Shown one piece after another: positions 1 to 4,841 of a stretch of DNA of 5,993 nucleotides. Source of the DNA: Candidatus Altarchaeales archaeon WOR_SM1_86-2 (GTDB lineage: Archaea > Altiarchaeota > Altiarchaeia > IMC4 > MCBC01); NCBI GenBank assembly GCA_001723855.1, contig MCBC01000008.1:1-5993 (forward strand), written 5' to 3'. A program made the translations under genes and the position numbers. Each line of letters opens with the position of its first letter. Position 1 is the stretch's first letter. The notes beneath the pieces are model-generated. The model did not search any database. It had not been told where the DNA came from and worked only from the letters and a program-made list of their open reading frames with translations.

Positions 1-372
1 TGGAAATTACTTGGTAAAGAAGTTGAAAAATTGAAGAAAAATTTAAAAAATAATGTTTATGAAAATTTAAATGAAAAATTCAAAACAAATAATTTTGTGA
101 AATATATTGCTCACGGGCTTCCCGTAAAAGATGCAATAAGTTTAGCAAAGGAATTTACGGAAGGGAAAAATAGAATTTTAATTTTAATTAATATTTCGGG
201 AGGGAAGGCGAATGTTGTCTGTGCTTCTTCAAACCCTGAGGTTAATGCGGGGGATGCTGCAAAAAAAATTTCAAATAAATTAGGGGGAGGGGGGCATGGT
301 GATGTGAAACTTGGAATCGGCGGCGGGAAGGCGGAAGGTGCTGAGGATGTCCTGGCGAAGTTTGAAATTTGA
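1..372 (+). CDS. alaS: Alanine--tRNA ligase, C-terminal end (5' part outside window)
   Basis: This is the last ~123 codons of a gene that enters from the left edge in frame 1; no true start lies in the window. AlaRS charges tRNA-Ala in the cytoplasm, and this tail is its C-Ala (DHHA1) region, which helps bind tRNA and dimerise. Visible residues 1-30 are a charged, Leu/Lys/Glu-rich helix typical of the AlaRS coiled-coil linker. Residues ~35-123 fit the DHHA1 fold: strands around ILILINISGG, then VNAGDAAKKISNKLGGGGHGD and GIGGG near residues 85-109. Usual AlaRS proteins have GGGxPDxAQGGG here; this one has GGGGHGDVKLGIGGG, so the P-D and A-Q positions differ. A DHH phosphoesterase also carries a DHHA1 domain, but the preceding coiled coil and the VNAGDAAKKI context favour AlaRS. 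The gene ends with TGA and faces the minus-strand remnant at 396-594. Confidence 0.85.
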   Translation, partial: WKLLGKEVEKLKKNLKNNVYENLNEKFKTNNFVKYIAHGLPVKDAISLAKEFTEGKNRILILINISGGKANVVCASSNPEVNAGDAAKKISNKLGGGGHGDVKLGIGGGKAEGAEDVLAKFEI

Positions 373-395
373 TTTCATTAACATAATTGGAATTC

Positions 396-594
396 TTATA
401 ACCGTGATTTTTTTACAGGCGGATCAAATGGTTGGAAATTGTAATCTTCTCGCAGTATTCTATTTAAGTGCGTAAATGAACTTGCCATGTCTATTGTGAG
501 TTTTTCAGGGAGTATAAACTTTAAATTTCCTTATGTTTTCTGTTAACTGTTCTATTTCATCCAGTTTATGAGATTCAAAAAAACTAAAAACCGG
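396..594 (-). pseudogene. Frameshifted 3' remnant of an unrecognised protein gene
   Basis: Reading the minus strand, one frame is open from 594 down to a TGA just after 508-510 and gives PVFSFFESHKLDEIEQL, then TENIRKFKVYTP. The next frame continues as PEKLTIDMASSFTHLN, then RILREDYNFQPFDPPVKKSRL, ending at TAA 396-398. Removing one C from the CCC run (plus-strand GGG, 508-510) joins them as ...KVYTPEKLTID..., one continuous ~65-residue C-terminus. The composition (amphipathic Leu/Glu helices, a DPP turn, a basic KKSRL tail) looks like real protein rather than random AT-rich translation. Upstream, in-frame TAA at 595-597 closes the frame, so the 5' part of the gene has gone or is further shifted. 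I do not recognise the family; a transposase or other mobile-gene tail is possible but unsupported. It lies tail-to-tail with alaS, 23 bp away. Confidence 0.5.
408..414 (+). terminator. Possible U-tract terminator of alaS
   Basis: A run of seven T lies 36 bp after the alaS stop codon, with no hairpin needed, as is common for archaeal transcription termination. It coincides with the Lys-Lys codons of the minus-strand remnant, so it may only be coding sequence. Confidence 0.3.
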
Positions 595-621
595 TTAGAT
601 TTCTTTGCTTATAAAATTATT

Positions 622-640
622 TAATTTAATAGTTAAATTA
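622..640. promoter_or_regulatory. Inverted repeat TAATTTAA-TAG-TTAAATTA, possible operator
   Basis: The two 8-bp arms are perfect complements with a 3-bp spacer, and TTAAATT recurs at 647-653. The repeat ends about 35 bp upstream of the likely TATA box of the 707 gene, where an archaeal activator or repressor dimer could bind. The sequence is all A/T apart from one G in the spacer, so a chance palindrome is quite possible. Confidence 0.25.
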
Positions 641-674
641 CATAGTTAAATTTCAATTTTTAAAGAATTAAATC

Positions 675-683
675 TATTATAAG
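675..683 (+). promoter_or_regulatory. Archaeal TATA box for the 707/957 membrane-protein unit
   Basis: TATTATAAG is centred about 28 bp before the ATG at 707. No Shine-Dalgarno sequence precedes that ATG, so transcription probably starts at or next to the start codon (leaderless mRNA). Confidence 0.5.
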
Positions 684-706
684 ATATAACCACAAAAAAT
701 CTTAAA

Positions 707-955
707 ATGGAATTAGAAAATAAATCACAAAAGGGACTTGAGGCAGTAGAGGCGATCGCAATTGCGTTTGGTTCACTCTGCTTATCACCCGTCATGGCAC
801 TTGTCGTGTGGGTTATATGGAGAGATGATAAACCTGAAAAGGCAAAACAAGCAGGATATATATGTATTGCTGTTGCCATAATTTATATTATACTTATTGC
901 CCTATACTTCTTTTTTATATTTGCAGCGATTAGTTCAAATCCATATTATTATTGA
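707..955 (+). CDS. Small two-helix membrane protein of unknown function
   Basis: An 82-residue protein. A charged start (MELENKSQKG) is followed by a hydrophobic segment at ~14-38 containing SLCLSPVMALVVWVIW, a short polar loop WRDDKPEKAKQAG at ~38-50, and a second hydrophobic segment at ~51-76 rich in Ile, Tyr and Phe, ending in SSNPYYY. The pattern, a helix ending in W, then (K/R)DDKPEKAK, then a second helix, is common in small membrane proteins of archaea and bacteria, often found with or without a zinc ribbon; there is no zinc ribbon here. The start at 707 is chosen because a TATA box lies ~28 bp upstream and no other in-frame ATG fits. The stop is one base before the ATG of the DUF2085 gene, so the two are very likely co-transcribed. 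The biochemical role is unknown. Confidence 0.75.
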   Translation: MELENKSQKGLEAVEAIAIAFGSLCLSPVMALVVWVIWRDDKPEKAKQAGYICIAVAIIYIILIALYFFFIFAAISSNPYYY

Positions 956-956
956 A

Positions 957-1364
957 ATGGGAATTATAGACAAATACTATGAGATTAATAGAGAAATCAA
1001 AGAAGGAAACCTAAAACTTACATTATGTCATCGTCTTCCAGATCGCTCCTTCTTCCTCTTTGGAAAACAATTTCCGGTTTGTGCGAGATGCACAGGAATT
1101 ATTATTGGGATGCTACTCCTGCCAATATTTCATTTTGAAATAATCCCCCCGACAATCTTTTTTGTTTTACTTTCCATGATCCCGACAGTAGTTGACGGGA
1201 CAACACAGGCATTTGGAAAACGGAAAAGCAATAATCCTCTGCGTTTTATTACGGGATTTCTATTTGGAATGGGACAAGTTGCAGGTATTGTTATAATCGG
1301 TAAAACATTAGCGTACTCGCTTGTGGCAGGACATTTAGTTTATTTGCCCACACACATAATTTAG
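957..1364 (+). CDS. DUF2085 family membrane protein
   Basis: A 135-residue protein with the hallmark of DUF2085: CHRLPDRSFFLFGKQFPVC at residues 24-42, continuing ARCTGIIIG to 51. Cys24-His25 and Cys42-x2-Cys45 are the conserved possible metal or redox ligands. Hydrophobic helices follow at ~46-58, 62-80 (ending in Asp80 of VVDG) and ~98-122, with LRFITGFLFG at the start of the last; D...R..G is also usual in the family. The family is membrane-bound and has no settled function. The frame is open back to an ATG at 897, but that start would overlap the upstream gene by 59 bp and add residues outside the family pattern. ATG 957, one base after the previous stop, is preferred and implies translational coupling. 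No separate promoter at the right distance and no Shine-Dalgarno sequence was seen. Confidence 0.8.
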   Translation: MGIIDKYYEINREIKEGNLKLTLCHRLPDRSFFLFGKQFPVCARCTGIIIGMLLLPIFHFEIIPPTIFFVLLSMIPTVVDGTTQAFGKRKSNNPLRFITGFLFGMGQVAGIVIIGKTLAYSLVAGHLVYLPTHII

Positions 1365-1374
1365 TATAAATTTA
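1365..1374 (+). promoter_or_regulatory. TATA box for the 1398 gene
   Basis: TATAAATTTA starts immediately after the DUF2085 stop codon and is centred about 28 bp before the ATG at 1398. There is no Shine-Dalgarno sequence, so a leaderless transcript is likely. The gene can therefore be expressed apart from the two genes before it. Confidence 0.5.
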
Positions 1375-1397
1375 TTTACAGATTTTTAATATTAATT

Positions 1398-1766
1398 ATG
1401 AAAGAATTCCTGATAAAAACAAAAATCGTATTCGACAGAGGGAAGTACTGGCTCGGTTATGTGACATTTCTCATGATGGCGTTTGTCACGGTAACCAGCA
1501 TGAAGGAGTACGCTTATTTTGAATTTTTGCGGGGCGGGTACTGGCTTGTAATTGTTATCGGTGCAGCGCTCGGGGGCATGCTCCTGCTCGGCTATATTGA
1601 ACTGAAACATCTTAAAACATACCAGAAGGAAATAGAGGTTCTTTCAAAAATCAACCCGATACAGCAGAAGGTTTTTGAAAACCATAATAAAATTTTAAAT
1701 AAATTAAGCGAACTGGAAAGTAAGGTTGATGAGTTGGGAAAGGAGAGAAAAATAAAGAAAAAATAA
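1398..1766 (+). CDS. Two-helix membrane protein with C-terminal coiled coil
   Basis: A 122-residue protein I do not assign to a named family. Hydrophobic helices lie at ~17-35 (YWLGYVTFLMMAFVTVTS) and ~48-69 (YWLVIVIGAALGGMLLLGY); both start with YWL. Residues ~70-122 are a charged helix with heptad-like hydrophobic spacing (ELKHLKTYQKEIEVLSKI and later ILNKLSELESKVDELGKE) ending in a lysine-rich tail RKIKKK, so a cytoplasmic coiled coil and oligomerisation are likely. There is no signal peptide or catalytic motif. Its codons use more G/C-ending choices (GGC ATG CTC CTG CTC GGC) than the AT-rich genes on either side, closer to the aminotransferase and PurP genes. It converges on the AlbA_2 gene with 8 bp between stop codons. 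Confidence 0.7.
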   Translation: MKEFLIKTKIVFDRGKYWLGYVTFLMMAFVTVTSMKEYAYFEFLRGGYWLVIVIGAALGGMLLLGYIELKHLKTYQKEIEVLSKINPIQQKVFENHNKILNKLSELESKVDELGKERKIKKK

Positions 1767-1774
1767 AATTAAAA
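1758..1774 (-). terminator. T-rich terminator of the AlbA_2 gene
   Basis: Directly after the stop codon of the minus-strand gene, the transcribed strand reads TTTTAATTTTATTTTTT. Clustered T-tracts without a hairpin are typical archaeal terminators. The tract also covers the last codons of the convergent 1398 gene. Confidence 0.4.
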
Positions 1775-3073
1775 TTATATGTGCCTTCCATCATATAATG
1801 ATTCGCCTTGTTTTGAATTATATATTTCATCTGATTCAGTTCTACTCATTTTCCTATCAGTTGATCCTCTTCTAATGTAAGCAGTATCCTCCCTTACAAA
1901 ATATGGTTTATTAGTTCCTTCATTTATCTTTACAGCGACCAGTGATTTACCTTCTTTTTCAAATGGCGATATTTCAGGGTCTATCCGAGGGTCTAATTTA
2001 TCACTTATCATATTAATAACTCTTCCCTCTAACTCCTTATCATAAATTCCTACAATCCCCCCATTATCATCAACTCCGAAAAAAATGATGCCTCCTTCTG
2101 TATTCGCAAATGCAGAAACAGTTTCTAAAAATTCTTTATCATGTTTTGGAAGGTTTTGTTTAAACTCTACATTTTTGCTTTCACATTTTTTGAGATATGG
2201 ATCAAAAATGTGTTCATACGATTTGTATTTGTATTCAACAATGTCGTCTTTTCCACTAAAACTAACAAGATAAAATTCATACCAATCATAAACTTCATCG
2301 GTTTTCTCGTTAATTAAACAAATTGATAATTTGTTTAGATTTTCTTTTGTATTAATTACTACCTCATTATTGTTAACATTAAGATTTCCCCTATCAAACT
2401 TGGAGTCATATTCGTATTCATATCTACATATTAGATTATCCGGCAGCTCTTTGTATTTTGACAAAAACTTTACAAATATCTTATCTTTGTCAATAACAAT
2501 TTTATCAATTTTAACTTTATAGTTGGGCAGACAGATGATTAAATTGTTCCTAAATAAATCATTACTTAATCTGTACCCGTCATAATATTCAAACAGGTCA
2601 AGCCAATCTATCATTGCGGAATCTAATGAGGAATAATAAGGAAGATTCCCTTTTGAAAATAGATGATGGTCGCGATTTGGCGGATGTACATTTGGAAAAC
2701 GATGGGATACATAATGTATTGGCCACTTATAATCAAGCTGATTTTTGATACTTGAATAATTCTGTAAATAAAACGAAAGAGTTATGTCCTCAAATTTCAT
2801 ACCATTTAATTCTATGGTCTTTTCTTTATGGATTTTGTTAATTAATTCAAATCCTGTTTTAACTGAATAATGTTTTTTAAACATGATAACTTTTCCGTAA
2901 TCCAATATCTTCTCCTCATGCAACTCTTCAAAAGGAAAATCAATATAAATGCTATATAGTTTTTGCCCTTCATTATCTCTAAAAATTATCGCTTGCACTC
3001 TACAGCAACCATAGTCATCGCTTAAATTTTTCCAGTAATTTTCAAACATTTCAAAATATTCCTTTTCGTTCAT
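1775..3073 (-). CDS. Protein with C-terminal AlbA_2 (Schlafen-type) DNA-binding domain
   Basis: A complete 432-residue protein. Residues ~297-421 match the AlbA_2 domain (older name AAA_4): ESKNVEFKQ at 298-306, SAFANTEGGIIFFGVDDNGGIVGI at 320-343 with the signature AFANTEGG, a middle region ending VAVKINEGTNKPYF, and TAYIRRGSTDRKMS at 397-410. Family proteins bind nucleic acid or act as nucleases, and many lie in defence or regulatory loci; catalysis here is not shown. Residues 1-296 are not recognised: 1-110 are mixed alpha/beta with acidic patches, 115-160 contain a His-rich stretch (HYVSHRFPNVHPPNRDHH), and ~185-270 are rich in alternating beta-type residues like an Ig-like sheet domain. 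AlbA_2 is more often N-terminal, with HTH domains after it; here it is last. ATG 3073 is supported by a TATA box 27 bp upstream. The gene is more AT-rich than its right-hand neighbours and stands alone, with no partner that would mark a known system. Confidence 0.8.
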   Translation of the reverse strand: MNEKEYFEMFENYWKNLSDDYGCCRVQAIIFRDNEGQKLYSIYIDFPFEELHEEKILDYGKVIMFKKHYSVKTGFELINKIHKEKTIELNGMKFEDITLSFYLQNYSSIKNQLDYKWPIHYVSHRFPNVHPPNRDHHLFSKGNLPYYSSLDSAMIDWLDLFEYYDGYRLSNDLFRNNLIICLPNYKVKIDKIVIDKDKIFVKFLSKYKELPDNLICRYEYEYDSKFDRGNLNVNNNEVVINTKENLNKLSICLINEKTDEVYDWYEFYLVSFSGKDDIVEYKYKSYEHIFDPYLKKCESKNVEFKQNLPKHDKEFLETVSAFANTEGGIIFFGVDDNGGIVGIYDKELEGRVINMISDKLDPRIDPEISPFEKEGKSLVAVKINEGTNKPYFVREDTAYIRRGSTDRKMSRTESDEIYNSKQGESLYDGRHI

Positions 3074-3093
3074 TATATATTATTATGTATATG

Positions 3094-3106
3094 ATTTTAT
3101 ATTTTT
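3094..3106 (-). promoter_or_regulatory. TATA box for the AlbA_2 gene
   Basis: On the minus strand this reads AAAAATATAAAAT, centred 27 bp before the ATG at 3073, with no Shine-Dalgarno sequence between. The gene thus has its own promoter and need not depend on the Lrp-type gene 53 bp upstream on the same strand. Confidence 0.5.
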
Positions 3107-3126
3107 CGTGACAGATTTGAAATTTT

Positions 3127-3545
3127 CTACAAACTGATCTTCAATCTCTCAACCTCATCATCAAAAAACTCCGCACCGTCTTTTTTAAATATCTTTAAAA
3201 TTATGTGCGTGTTCGTTCCGACAACATCTTTTTTCGGTGCAAGCTTGTCTGTCGTAAAGTCGCTGATTTCGTCTATGTTATTGCCGCATACATAAACCAT
3301 TAAATCGTATTCCCCGCTTGCGACATAAACGCCTACAACCCTTGAATCATTTGAGATTTCCTTTGCAATCCTTGCAAAACCCGCCCTCTCCTGCGGTACA
3401 ACCTTAACCTGTATTATTGCGTAAACCTTCTCAACGCCCGCTTAACCTCGTCTTCCGGGATGTCAAGCATCACGGCAAGGTCTTTTACAGGCGCCCTTGC
3501 ATCCTTTTCCAGTACCTTTAAAATCTCTGTGTCTTTTGAGTCCAT
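3127..3545 (-). pseudogene. Lrp/AsnC-family transcription regulator, broken by internal deletion and frameshift
   Basis: The N-terminal frame starts at ATG 3545 and reads MDSKDTEILKVLEKDARAP then VKDLAVMLDIPEDEVKRA, the first helices of the Lrp/AsnC HTH; it runs into TAA at 3414-3416 after 43 codons. The other frame supplies AGVEKVYAIIQVKVVPQERA and a full RAM effector-binding domain with the conserved VASGEYDLMVYV, ending at TAG 3127-3129. The frames meet near 3438-3444. In intact family members about 22-24 residues (end of the recognition helix, wing, linker up to NWEK) separate EDEVK from AGVEKV; they are missing, and the frame is lost too, consistent with a deletion of about 67-73 bp. Intact relatives bind DNA as dimers or octamers and sense amino acids. 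The gene diverges from the aminotransferase, its likely target. Either it is a true pseudogene or the assembly dropped a short segment. Confidence 0.8.
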
Positions 3546-3560
3546 AATTGTTGTATTTTG

Positions 3561-3571
3561 TTTTTAAATTA
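3561..3571 (-). promoter_or_regulatory. Possible TATA box for the Lrp/AsnC gene
   Basis: On the minus strand this reads TAATTTAAAAA, about 16-26 bp before the ATG at 3545. It lies in the 84-bp AT-rich region shared with the divergent aminotransferase gene, where an Lrp-type regulator would be expected to bind. No clear dyad operator stands out against the A/T background. Confidence 0.3.
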
Positions 3572-3592
3572 ATTGTTAAAATTAAGATTAAA

Positions 3593-3612
3593 TTTAATAA
3601 TTCATATATTAA
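3593..3612 (+). promoter_or_regulatory. TATA-like promoter of the aminotransferase gene
   Basis: Two overlapping candidates are present: TTTAATAA (3593-3600), 30-37 bp before ATG 3630, and TATATTAA (3605-3612), about 22 bp before ATG 3630 and 34 bp before ATG 3642. Either would give a leaderless or very short-leader mRNA. No Shine-Dalgarno sequence precedes either start. Confidence 0.35.
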
Positions 3613-4576
3613 AAATTAAAAAAGAAATAATGAACAATAATATGATTTCAGAAAGAGTTAAAAATGTCCCGTTTTCAGGGATAAGGAAGTTTTTTGAACT
3701 TGTGCAGGAGACAGAAGGAGTCGTGAGTTTAGGCGTGGGCGAGCCGGATTTCCCGACGCCTGAGCCGATAAAAGATGCGGGCATAAGGGCAATTGAGTCG
3801 GACCTGACAGCATATACATCAAACTACGGCATTCCTGAACTCAGGCAAAAAATTTCGGAAAAATTAAAAAATGAAAATAATATTTCAGCCGACCCGAAAT
3901 CGGAGATTTTAATAACAACGGGAACAAGCGAAGCACTTGACATTGCGGTGCGTGCAATTTTAAATCCCGGCGAAGAAATTATAATCCCTGAGCCGAGTTA
4001 TGTTGCTTACGGTCCGACAATCTGGTTTGCATCGGGAAATCCAGTTTCAATTCCGACAACCGAAGAAAACGAATTCAGCGTCCAGCCGGGCGACATAGCA
4101 GAAAAAATCACGGGAAAAACAAAAGCCGTAATTATCGCATCCCCGAACAACCCGACAGGAAGCATCATCCGGAAAAAAGAGCTTGAAGAGATTGCAGACC
4201 TCGCAGTTGAACATAATTTAATTATTATTTCCGATGAAATTTATGAAAAATTAATTTACGATGATGAGAAACACTACAGCATCGCATCATTTAACGGCAT
4301 GAAAGAGAGAACAATCACGATAAACGGGTTTTCAAAGTCGCACGCTTTCACTGGCTGGCGTATCGGCTATTCCTGCGCAAACCCGGAGATTACCGAAGCC
4401 ATGATGAAAATCCACCAGTATGCAATGCTCTGCGCACCTTCAATTTCACAGCACGCCCTTCTAAAAAGTTTTGAATGCGGCGACTATGTTAAAGACATGA
4501 TGAAGTCATACAACAGAAGGCGCCGCCTGCTTGTCGCTGGCTTGAATGATATACCTAAAATTTCATGCATCATGCC

Positions 4577-4583
4577 GGAGCGT
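4577..4583 (+). other. Frameshift point in the aminotransferase gene
   Basis: The sequence ATG CCG GAG CGT TTT should read P-x-G-A-F-Y according to the family. Inserting four bases (GGAG) after GGAG at 4577-4580 gives ATG CCG GAG GGA GCG TTT TAT, i.e. MPEGAFY, exactly the expected motif. The lesion is thus explained by collapse of a GGAG-GGAG tandem to one copy. Loss of a single G is the alternative and would give MPGAFY, one residue short. Confidence 0.65.
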
Positions 4584-4721
4584 TTTATGCTTTCCCGAAC
4601 ATAAAGGAAACAGGTTTAACTTCGGATGAATTTGCAGAGAAATTATTAAAAGAGGTTGGAGTTGCGGTTGTTCCCGGAAGCGTGTTTGGAAAAAGCGGTG
4701 AAGGATACATCAGGTGTTCTT

Positions 4722-4817
4722 ATTCGGTTTCAAGAGAGACGATAAGCGAGGCATTGAAAAGAATTCGTGATTCGGTTTCAAGAGAGACGATAAGCGAGGC
4801 ATTGAAAAAAATTCGTG
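4722..4817 (+). repeat. 48-bp in-frame tandem duplication (two copies)
   Basis: Copy one is 4722-4769 and copy two 4770-4817; they differ at one position only (G at 4761, A at 4809). The unit encodes SVSRETISEALKRIRD and SVSRETISEALKKIRE, the family's C-terminal helix. Because the length is a multiple of three, the reading frame is kept and the protein gains 16 residues. Near-identity implies a recent event or an assembly artefact. Confidence 0.95.
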
Positions 4818-4835
4818 AATTTGTTGATGGTTTAT

Positions 4836-4841
4836 AAAAAA
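4836..4841 (-). terminator. Possible U-tract terminator of the PurP-family gene
   Basis: The transcribed minus strand reads six T directly after the TAA stop at 4842-4844, running into the convergent aminotransferase end. The two stop codons are only 4 bp apart, so transcripts must overlap or end almost face to face. Confidence 0.3.

Larger units (their letters stand above)
595..706. other. AT-rich non-coding upstream region
   Basis: This stretch is almost pure A/T and has no coding signal on either strand. It holds the perfect inverted repeat at 622-640, a further copy of TAGTTAAATT at 643-652 (first copy 630-639, period 13), and the promoter of the membrane-protein unit near 675-683. Together with the remnant at 396-594 it accounts for the whole gap between alaS and the next gene. 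Confidence 0.5.
3630..4837 (+). pseudogene. Class I PLP-dependent aminotransferase (aspartate aminotransferase-like), frameshifted
   Basis: Frame 1 runs from ATG 3630 and carries GVGEPDFPTP (residues 35-44), AYTSNYGIPELR with the PLP-phosphate-region Tyr, SPNNPTG (171-177), SDEIY (201-205; Asp and Tyr contact PLP) and the Schiff-base lysine Lys236 in FSKSHAFTGWRIGY. After IMPE (about 4580) it shifts and stops at RT. The next frame continues GAFYAFPNIKETG ... VAVVPGSVFGKSGEGYIRCSYS, including the Arg that binds the substrate carboxylate. The shift therefore separates the PLP site from the substrate-binding arginine. Restored, the protein is ~400 residues; subtracting a 16-residue tandem duplication near the end gives ~385, normal for the family. 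Relatives make aspartate or other amino acids from 2-oxoacids; they are often called aspC, but the substrate is not readable here. ATG 3642 (MISERV) is an equally good start, since relatives begin there. An upstream in-frame ATG at 3573 lies in promoter sequence and is not used. It diverges from a broken Lrp-type gene. Confidence 0.85.

Noticed and set aside
595..706. Small RNA or tRNA gene in the AT-rich gap
   Set aside because: No cloverleaf, no GC-rich stem and no K-turn or C/D box pattern was seen.
646..879. 77-residue minus-strand open frame
   Set aside because: It lies mostly antisense to the 707 gene, whose membrane-protein pattern and promoter are convincing, and it shows no family features.
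897..956. Earlier in-frame ATG for the DUF2085 gene
   Set aside because: It would overlap the previous gene by 59 bp and add residues outside the family; ATG 957 follows the previous stop by one base.
2085..2522. Two short plus-strand frames (2085-2273, 2331-2522)
   Set aside because: Both are antisense shadows of the intact AlbA_2 gene and have Ser/Leu-rich translations without motifs.
3414..3545. N-terminal HTH fragment as a stand-alone small regulator
   Set aside because: The recognition helix is cut and followed by out-of-frame RRFTQ, while the matching RAM domain follows directly in another frame.
3573..3629. Earlier in-frame ATG for the aminotransferase
   Set aside because: It reads through the TATA-like promoter, and the added residues (MLKLRLNLII...) do not belong to the family; relatives begin near MISERV.
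4577..4583. Programmed ribosomal frameshift in the aminotransferase
   Set aside because: There is no slippery heptamer or downstream structure, and a simple GGAG loss restores the family motif exactly.
4722..4817. CRISPR-like or mobile repeat
   Set aside because: There are only two directly adjoining copies with no spacer, and they encode a duplicated protein segment.
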